From Ascaphus truei (Eukaryota > Chordata > Amphibia > Anura > Ascaphidae), in assembly GCA_036426205.1 (NCBI GenBank), contig CM071573.1, positions 72,514,580 through 72,578,579 on the forward strand: DNA of 64,000 bases, read 5' to 3'. Under the pieces are notes generated by a model. It saw only the letters and a program-made list of their open reading frames with translations, searched no databases and was not told the DNA's origin. The first letter of the stretch is position 1, and each line of letters starts with the position of its first letter. A program made the translations under genes and the position numbers. Shown one piece after another: positions 56,290 to 64,000 of the stretch.

Positions 56290-58659
56290 AATTGTAATCC
56301 GCCACTGTATACAGTGTATGATAAAGGAGAGTACTGTATAGTGTAGAAATGTAGCCTTGCACCTTTGAGTTAATTTTTAAATCACAAATCATATCACAGA
56401 TTTGTTTCACATCTTATAATATATCAAACACCTACGCCATAGAAATGTAGACTTAAAATGAGACAACCAAATAATACATCGGAGGATTCCAGAAGAGGCT
56501 GGGGATATAAATAAGTGATTTAACATAGATACCTCAGGCAGTGAATGGCTAATGATAAATCAGACAGAGACAAACCTTATGAGTAAAACAAAACTGTACC
56601 TCTGCATTTTCTAGTGTTTTACCACTTATTATTATTATTATTATTATTATATCCCTTCTTTGAGGAGCCTATAGTCTAAATTGTCAAGGAAACAGAGCTA
56701 ACTTTGAGTACTCAAAGCAGAAATATCCCCCGTAATGAATTTCAAGCTGGATTAATATTTTGCTGCATTATTTCCAATTTACTTTTTCAAGGATTTGTAC
56801 ATATGAAGGGCTTTTTAAGAGTGTATTTCGTTTGATTATATTAGTTTCTTTTGGCAGTTATGTTAATCCATCACTCCAATGTATTTTATTGGACGTGGCA
56901 TCTCAGGCATCATTAGCACAAGAATATGTTATTATTATTTATGTGTAATGCGCCAACATATTCCATAGCGCAGTACAATAGGGTTGGAGGACAAAAACAA
57001 TCAAATAAAAAGCATTAACATACATTGTTACAGTAGATAAGGAGGGTCCTGCACCAAGGAGCTTACAATCTATATGGAAGGGTAAGTGGAGACATAAGGT
57101 ACAGGGGGATAATGTTGGTGGATTTCGGATAGCTGCATGTTATTGGAAGGAGTTGGCGGTGGGAAAGAAGTGGGATTGTGCGGAGAGTATAACAGGCTTC
57201 AAGAAATAGGGGCAGTAAATGTATGGAGAGACAAAGAAAGAAAGGCAAGTACAAGGAGATGTCAAGGTCACTGCTATGCTCACAGTGAATTCATAGGACA
57301 GAACCTCTGCAACTGGTTAGCTCTGGTAGTTAATTAGTTACAGGAAACCTGCAGAGGTAGAACAGAAATGCTATGCGCACAGTTCCTATGACGACTGCCA
57401 GAGAAAGAGAAATTAAGTTCCTACTTTGGAGAAGCAATGTCTCTGTACGGACTGCCGTATTGATGATGATGAGCCAAACAGATATATTCTGTTGAAAACA
57501 ACTCGGGGGAAAAAAAAAACCATCACGCAGATTTTAGCACCATCTAATATTTTATAATAGGTCACAGAAATGATTGAGTCCACTCCCCAGAGCTCATATT
57601 ATTTGCTGTGCTCCAGGAAAACAACCACTACATACAAATCAGCTGTGCGACAGGAACAGCTAGGTGTTTGCAGAACTAATCATGCATTTTTATATTTTGT
57701 GCATTATAGACACAATGAAATGCTCTCACACATATCTGGAAACCTGATCTCCAGTCAGCGTCACCTCATTTTAGAGTTCGACGCTTCAATGGAGAGTAGA
57801 AATAGAAAAGCGTGACAAAAAGCAGCATATTCTGTATGAAAACTCAAACCGATGGTACGGCACAAATTACTAAGGGACTGTTTATATATGTGCTGAAATA
57901 GGCTAATCTGGCGTTTTTCGACCACAATTCCCCATTGACGTTTATGGGGAATTTCGGCTGAAAACTGCCTGATCGATCGGGTGCTTAGGCACATGTAGAA
58001 TCGTCCCATAAGGATTCATTTTGCTATTGGTCATTGGGAGAGAATAAGCCAATACTAGATTTTTAGTTCTTTTTTCACAAGGGAAACAGAACATGTTGAA
58101 AGAGAGGCCAACAAAATAGGACTCGTCAATGATTTAGTATTTATCGGAGAGGAGCAGTGCCACCTCCTTAGCCCTTTCATACGTGGCTCACTTGTCCTTC
58201 ATTGACCACCTGGCCCATTATCAATAAAACTCATTACCAATAAAACTCATTAGCAATGACTCTGAAAGTGAGTTACAGTAGTGGAGATTGATTAATCTGA
58301 CCATAAGTACAAAATGCAATTTGTGAAATTAACTTGCTAACTTGTCAAAGTTATCTCAAATACATGATGGAACAGGGCAAAGTACACTCTGCTTTGTACA
58401 ACGCTGTATCGTCTTTAGCTCAGACAGCGTACTGGCTGCTTGGATGTTAAAACTTTGCAATAGACATGGTCTTTTTGACAATAGCACTCAAGGGAGCTCA
58501 TGATTACCCTTCTTTTATAATCCTGGAACAATGAAGTCTCTTCAAGTTGCTCAACAGAGCTTGAGTGCTATTAGGTGCAAGTTTAGTATCTGATCAGGAG
58601 CTCCAGAGGCATATCAGCATGTAAATATATACAGTACAAAGCTTCTCCTGAAAAAGAAG
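56290..58659. other. Intergenic with one interspersed repeat copy
   Basis: 56925-57075 (ATGTGTAATGCGCCAACATA, CATAGCGCAGTACAATAGGG, GGAGCTTACAATCTATATGG) is a copy of a frog repeat related in phrase to the 3.4-kb SINE-like family. An (ATT)n microsatellite lies at 56630-56650. Nothing else is supported. Confidence 0.45.
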
Positions 58660-59135
58660 TAAATGTGCAGGACTGCTTGTGCAATATAGTAACAAAGGAG
58701 GGATTAGGTGGTATGATACCTTTTATTGGATCAACAAGTAAGGTTGATAGGTGGCTTCTCCAAATAGTGAAAGGTGCAACGCATTCGAGACACACACACA
58801 CACCCTCTCACCTCTCTCTGCTCTATGCTGTTTCCTCCTCTCCTTGGCCCCAGGGCCATAAAACACCTCCACCTGATTGGCTGCATTACCCAGCAGCAGC
58901 CAATCAGAATGGAAGAAGCTGCCCTGTCCCCTAGCAACAGCCCAGCTCAGGGAAATCCTGCAGGCCCCCAAGGCAACAACGGACACATAAATGTCCAGTA
59001 TTACCTCTAATTTTTTGCTGGACTGTGTCCAAATACAGAACAGTCCGGTTCAATACTGGACACCTGGCAACCCTACCAACAAGTAGTTGATATGTTACAA
59101 GCTTTCAAACCTCTCAGGAGGGTGTGGCAGAAATA
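58660..59135 (-). repeat. Retroposon tail split by a MITE
   Basis: On the minus strand, CTCCTGAGAGGTTTGAAAGC, TTGTAACATATCAACTACTTG, the MITE, then TTGATCCAATAAAAGGTATC, ATACCACCTAATCCCTCC. Removing 58739-59075 joins the two parts seamlessly. The GAGAGGTTTGAAAGC part is a short version of the hairpin-GAAA motif seen elsewhere in the window. Confidence 0.6.
58739..59075. mobile_element. hAT-like MITE nested in the retroposon tail
   Basis: Ends TAAGGTTGATAGGTGG and, inverted, TAGGGTTGCCAGGTGTCC. CAACAAG occurs on both sides (58732-58738 and 59077-59083), an 8-9 bp duplication depending on where the end is drawn. 337 bp, noncoding, with an inner inverted pair CTGATTGGCTGC / GCAGCCAATCAG. Confidence 0.75.
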
Positions 59136-59444
59136 CAGAACCAAAATGATTATATACAGTCTTTGTAAGGAGGACATCTGTTTGCAATGGAAGTGGAGAG
59201 GATGACCAACATGGCTACCCACCCTTCTTTGTGTACAATTAAAAGCCCTGATCAAGTTTGCCTGTAAGGACTCTGCAGAGCTTCTTTACGAGTAGAAGGT
59301 GTCTGTGGCAACTGGACTTGTGACGCCTTATCTTCCACACTTTCTTTAACTTGTTTAGTACAGAAGAGACCAGCAATTTAATGCAGAGACACTGTATGAA
59401 TTAAACCAAACCAGGTCTTCTATACATTACGCAGAGCTTTGAAT

Positions 59445-60250
59445 TTTTTTTAACTTATAATTTTTTGACATTGAAAAGTAAAGTAAAGAAAAAAGAGAAG
59501 GGAGTGTACAAAATAAAGCGATTGGGGGCAGGGGGAGTGGTCATACAGCAAATACTCTTCCACACAGATATACATATATATAGGGTCGGAACAATCCGGA
59601 TAATCAATACACTTGACTCCAACCGCGTTCACGAGACATTAGTCAACCAATGGAAGACATTATCCCAACAGAAAAACTTGACGGATGGGAGAGTGACCGA
59701 CTGACTCCAGGGTGGGTCACTAAACCAAAATGGAGGTCCGTGTAAGAGGAGCATGCCCTCTTGAGTTGAGGCTATCATATATCAGCCAGGGTAGCCAGAT
59801 TTTCTGGAATTTGGGGCATGTATCCTAGAGGATAGCAGTTAATTTCTCTATTTTAAGGGAGAATCAAATTCTTTGTTTGATCTGGGGTAGAGTTGGTATG
59901 TCCACCCTCAACCAGGTAGCCGCGATGAAACATCTCTCCGTCGTCATAATATATGAGATCAGTTTATTGGAGTTCCTAACTACATCTCTCAATGGTCTAT
60001 TTAAGAGACACGACCATGCATCTAGAGGGAAGGGAAGTCCCAGGACTCTCTGCGCAAATTTGTGGGGGTTTTCCCCCACAGGGTCTTTACTCTGGGGCAA
60101 GACCACCACATGTGTAACATAGTGGCTCTATGACTAAACCCTTTAGGGCAGGTGGAAGATACCCGGGGAACATCCGAGAGAGTTGTACTGGTGGTAAATA
60201 CCCCCTGTATAATACCTTATAGGCATTTTCTCTAATTTAAGTGCAAATGG
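59445..60250 (-). mobile_element. L1-clade LINE, ORF2 C-terminal fragment with 3' end
   Basis: The minus strand encodes, across frames, YRGYLPPVQLSRM, then the Cys-His-like ATMLHMWWSCPRVKTLW, and in 59864-60109 LLNRPLRDVVRNSNKLISYI and MTTERCFIAATWLRVDIPTLPQI. This is the C-terminal region after the RT domain in L1/Tx1 ORF2 proteins (LLHIWWSCP...LIAAHWK). It ends near 59450 with an A-rich tail. The rest of the element is missing (5' truncation). Confidence 0.8.
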
Positions 60251-60491
60251 AGCTTGTGGCAGCGGCCTCTGGGCTTCACATTTTATTAGTAATATTTGAG
60301 CTATTTATATAATAGGGATTATGCCATTATTCTTTATTATGTTAAATATTTATATTCGATCATATTTACATATGTGTTATAAATAATTACTAATACAATG
60401 TTAATTAAACCTCTAATATAAAAGAAAAAGAGGTTGAGACTTTGTCGTACACACAATCCTTGGCTCCCCTCACTCATGCAGTGACAAGGGC
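60251..60491. other. AT-rich spacer
   Basis: No feature recognised. Confidence 0.4.
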
Positions 60492-60712
60492 AGCGGTGCG
60501 CAAACTAGGGGGGGCTGGAGATTTTTGTAGGGGGGCGCGGTGGTTGCAGAGGCCCCGCGCTCTTCCCTACGGCATTTTAATTAAATGCCGGGGGATCGCG
60601 TGAGACTTCTGCAACCTATTACTTACAGAGATTCAGCCGGCTGCCGACGCATCGCCATGACAACGCTGTGTCAAATGACGCAGCTGCAAAAGTTGGCGCA
60701 GCCCTGGACTAG
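60492..60712 (-). mobile_element. GC-rich interspersed element, copy 3 of 4
   Basis: Reversed relative to the other copies: GTGCGCAAACTAGGGGGGGC, GCAGAGGCCCCGCGCTCTTCC, GGCATTTTAATTAAATGCCG, GACGCATCGCCATGACAACG, TGTGTCAAATGACGCAGCTG. Confidence 0.7.
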
Positions 60713-60785
60713 GGCATAAAGCATTCATGTACAATGACAGAACTGAAGCAATGCAAGTCATAACTCGGAAATGAGTGTGTATGTC

Positions 60786-60956
60786 AGAGGTGGCCTAGTC
60801 CTCAAGGGCAACCAACATGCCAGGTATTCGGGATATCCCTGCTTCAGCACAGGTGGCTCACTCAGTGGCTCAGTCAAAGTTTGAGCCACCTGTGCTGAAG
60901 CAGGGATATCCCTAATACCTGGCTTGTAGTTCTTTGAGGAATGGAGTTAGCCACCC
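60786..60956. repeat. Foldback MITE, copy 7 of 7
   Basis: Nearly symmetrical: CAGGTATTCGGGATATCCCT, GCTTCAGCACAGGTGGCTCA then AGCCACCTGTGCTGAAGCAG, GGATATCCCTAATACCTGGC. A 170-bp palindrome with about 20 nt in the centre unpaired. Confidence 0.85.
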
Positions 60957-61002
60957 GTGGTCTATGTAATGGGGTAACTTAGAACCGTGACCAGGGCCGG
61001 TT

Positions 61003-61268
61003 TTACAATTCTGTCGCCGATAGGCGACCTGGCTTCCTCCTCTTGCAGCGTCCCGTAGCGACGTGTTTCCATGACAATGGGATGCCATGTGATGTCACGT
61101 TGCCATAGTAACGCATCACCACGTGATGACGCAACGTCATTTAATGCTGCAGATGGAGGGAAGACACCTTTACAGAGGCCCTCACGCTCTCTTCGTCAAT
61201 CAGTTTAATTGTTATAGAGAAGAGAGCGGGGCCTCTGTAACCGCAGCACGGCTCCTCCGAAATTTGCT
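61003..61268 (+). mobile_element. GC-rich interspersed element, copy 4 of 4
   Basis: GTCCCGTAGCGACGTG, GATGTCACGTTGCCATAGTA, ACGTGATGACGCAACGTCAT, AGAGGCCCTCACGCTCTCTTC and GAGAGCGGGGCCTCTGTAAC. The central ATTTAATT palindrome is diverged to AGTTTAATTG. Confidence 0.65.
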
Positions 61269-61310
61269 GCCCCAGGCCCATACCATATAGGCCTATGCCA
61301 ATATATGGGC

Positions 61311-62164
61311 CTGACCGTGACACCAATGTTTGTCTGTTTCACGTGTCCAGAGTAAAAGTGGTAATATAGGGGGGTAGGTATCAGGCGACGCTGTAAGGGA
61401 TTTTCTCGTAAAAGAGATGCACATAAGAATAGCAAGTTAGTGCATCTCTGTGTATAAAACCAACTTGTATATGTTCTGTAGTGTGTGCAAGTCAATGTCC
61501 TTTCTACAAACAAGAAAATGATGTTAGGGGGAGGACTTGTAGGCAGAGTTTAGATGTTGTCTATGGCCCATATATCTACATGATATGTTACATTAAACTA
61601 CAAGCATGCAACACTTTTTTGCATCATATAGATGCGTCAAAATTGGGTGTAACATTTTTCTTGGCATAAACAACAAACGCAAATCAACGCAAACATATCT
61701 TAATGCGTACGTTTGTCTGGACGCTTGATCAGTCAGCAATTTATGCACTTGATGAACTGTGCATTTGTTTAATAGTAGGATAAATGGATAGTGGGAACAG
61801 GGAACAATGAATATATCTTCATAATTTGCTAAGTGCTTTTTAATTGGGTTTCATTAGGACTTGCAACATATTTATGTACATACTGTATAAAACATGACAT
61901 GATCCATACAAATACTAAGATGTGCGTCGAATGTGAGAAGATGAATAATAACATACCAACATATATCGCTAATGATTTCAGATTTTTTACGAAATTCTCT
62001 CATTCATTTCATTTTCAAAACACAATTCTTTATATACAGTAGTACGCAGCTCCTGGGGAACTTAGAACAATATGGTAGAGTTTATACATGTCATACAGAA
62101 ATTAATTGCCAGCCCCACTTACAGTGAAGACGTGAAAGAAAAACTGGAGGTGGAATTACATGAA
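61311..62164. other. Intergenic, nothing recognised
   Basis: AT-rich, without repeats or ORFs that I can support. Confidence 0.35.
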
Positions 62165-62540
62165 AATATTTGCACTCTCATTTCCCCTCTCCTCTCCACC
62201 CCTTTCTCTCTCCCATTCTCCCTCTCGCTCTCTCTCTCATTCTCCCTCCCCTCCCCCTTTCCCCCATTCTCCACCCCTCCTCTCTCCCATTCTCCCTCCC
62301 CTCCTCTCCCCCTTTCCCCCATTCTCCACCCCTCCTCTCTCATTCTGCCTCCCTCGCTCTCTCATTCTCCCTCTCCCCCCTCGCTCTCTCTCATTCTCCC
62401 TCCCCTCCTCTCTCTCGTGCCCTTGCGCTCTCTCGTGCCCTTGCTCTCTCTCATTCTCCCCCCTTTCTCCCTCCCCCTTTCTCTCCCCCCATCTCTCTCT
62501 CTCATTCTCCCTCCCCAACTCTCTCTTCCCTTCTCAGGGG
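62165..62540 (+). repeat. Polypyrimidine tract of about 380 bp
   Basis: Almost pure C/T on the plus strand, built from CTCTCTC, CCCCTTTCCCCCATTCTCCA and CTCTCTCATTCTCCCTCCC units, several longer blocks repeated in tandem. ORFs of 134-162 Ser/Pro/Leu codons here are composition artefacts. Confidence 0.95.
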
Positions 62541-63763
62541 GAGACAGAGACAGACGTTGATCGTGACTAAATGAAAAGCTTTAAAACTCATTTTCAGTCC
62601 CGTGAGTGCCTGTTCAATACACATTCTCTATGACATTTTGCAGCACACCTGTGACCCAGACAAATAGACTTCTATACATTAGTACCACCAAATTACTATG
62701 ATATAAATCTGTGTGTGTGTGTGTGTGTGTGTATTTTTATAGTGTTTATAATTTAAAAAACTGAATTTTAGCATATGTTTGTAAATGGTAATTCTGCAGA
62801 TGGACTTGTCCTTGTTAATGATATCTCTGGATTGTTGGAAACCTACAGTCCTTTTTTTTGTTTGTTCGGTGCAATGTTATATATAATTTTTCCATGCATG
62901 CTCAAAGACAACTTACTCATCTATTTAGTCATATGGACCAAAAGGACAGAGATTAGACAACAGTAATCTATTGTGTAGGTAAATAATGAACAAACGTGCA
63001 TATGATACAGTCCATAAGATCTCTAAAATGGTGTGTGTGTGTGTGTGTAACACTTTATTTAAACCATCACATCGCATTCATTATAAATGTAGTACTCATT
63101 ATAATGCCTTCTATTCACAACAGCGATTGCCTTTCAGGGGCCTATAGCATTAAGCATCAATTAAGTTATTACATCTAGGGATTTCATCATTTTTGTAATT
63201 TCAGTTTGTAATACAATCCAAATTAAGATAATCATAATGATATTGTATACTGTAGTTATACAGCTGTATACAGAGTATATATAAAGAGGCACACATGGGT
63301 ATTCTTGTTGCTTTGCGCCAGCTCTACTGCACTTGTATGATAATTTGGGGAGTAGTTACGGAGTATATAATAATGAAGGAGCTGCTTGTTATAATATTAT
63401 AATGACAATAATTATATTGATAATAGTATCTGTAAATGATGAAGGTTTTCTCCTTCATTGGGACAATTCAATCTGTAAGGTTTGTGGACGTACAGTATTA
63501 ACCTCTCTGTGCTCAAGAAACACACGACTGATGTACAAAATCAACACATTTTCTGAGGTTGAAGAGAGCATGAAATGATAAGAGAAAATATCTGCACTGC
63601 GCTAAAGAGCAAATTGTGCCATATTTATTGATATGTTTTCCCAAATGTTTTTACAGCATTGGGTTGTCTTGGCCAATTCATTTTATCTCCCTGTGTTTCA
63701 ATTTAGGATGTATCTTCTTAAATAATATTGATATATTAGACAATATTAGACTGGGGTAATGCA
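62541..63763. other. Intergenic with short TG microsatellites
   Basis: (TG)n at about 62710-62732 and 63032-63048. Nothing else is supported. Confidence 0.4.
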
Positions 63764-63838
63764 GTTGATATGATTTACTTAGATTTTGCAAAGGCTTTAA
63801 ATATGGTGCCACACAAGAGGTTAGTGCACGAAAAAAAT
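63764..63838 (+). mobile_element. Non-LTR reverse-transcriptase fragment
   Basis: GTTGATATGATTTACTTAGA onward translates to VDMIYLDFAKALNMVPHKRLVHEK, which is RT motif A (YLDFxKAFDxVPHxxL) of CR1/L2-type LINEs with the usual Phe-Asp changed to Leu-Asn. No neighbouring motifs are visible, so the piece is short and dead. Confidence 0.7.
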
Positions 63839-64000
63839 TAAGTTAGTCTCTGTAACAACATATGCACCTTGATTCAATAATTGGTCAGATCTATTACCAT
63901 GGGCTGAATTTGCACACAACTCCCTCAGAAACGAGTCCACCCAAGAGTCATCCTTCTTTATTAATTACGGGTATCACCCTACTTTTCTTCCCATCTCTTC

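Noticed and set aside
55888..56341. Gly/Cys-rich ORFs of 105-130 codons
   Set aside because: Open in all three frames through a G-rich minisatellite, so not a coding signal.
62072..62574. Ser/Pro/Leu-rich ORFs of 134-162 codons
   Set aside because: Translations of a C/T-only tract in three frames, all equally open.

Overview
The window is vertebrate nuclear DNA and most probably amphibian, likely a frog. The only host coding sequence I can support is split by large introns. The rest is a dense mosaic of frog-type mobile elements: L2/CR1-like, L1 and RTE LINEs, Penelope-like elements with GIY-YIG endonucleases, a Tc1/mariner transposon, a non-autonomous Helitron, several hAT-like MITEs, and a palindromic foldback repeat present seven times. 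There are no bacterial operons, CRISPR arrays or rRNA genes. The amphibian call is inferred from this repeat spectrum and could not be checked by a search.

Positions 1-21,000 hold the 3' end of a plus-strand gene. An 85-nt exon lies at 1635-1719, between a strong acceptor and a strong donor. A terminal exon opens at 19884 and stays open for 362 codons to 20972. The product is a Ser/Pro/Lys-rich, probably disordered tail with an EB1-type S-x-I-P motif. I tentatively relate it to CCSER2/GCAP14 but cannot prove it. Because 85 is not a multiple of three, including or skipping this exon would switch the terminal exon between the long tail and a 30-residue tail. The 18-kb intron carries a TTAA-flanked MITE, a 637-bp hAT MITE with perfect 8-bp duplications, a LINE inserted into an antisense copy of its own family, and a Helitron of about 935 bp.

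Positions 21,000-36,000 are downstream or intergenic, with CpG-rich MITEs, foldback repeats, a 430-bp hAT MITE and no credible gene.

Positions 36,100-40,200 are the strangest part. A 1.5-kb segment with a decayed Penelope-like element occurs twice in tandem, the copies differing mostly by one-base indels. It is followed by a T-poor, CpG-rich block unlike the rest of the window. An assembly problem should be excluded before any biology is read into it.

Positions 45,700-64,000 contain RTE fragments, a second and better preserved Penelope-like element (46.2-48.4 kb) with a degenerate hammerhead-ribozyme-like motif in its 3' region, a nearly intact Tc1 element (53.96-55.58 kb), minisatellites, an L1 3' fragment, a hAT MITE nested in a SINE-like repeat, and a 380-bp polypyrimidine tract.

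The items most worth following up are the frame-switching exon pair, the hammerhead-like hairpins whose paired arms differ between copies, and the suspect 36-40 kb block.
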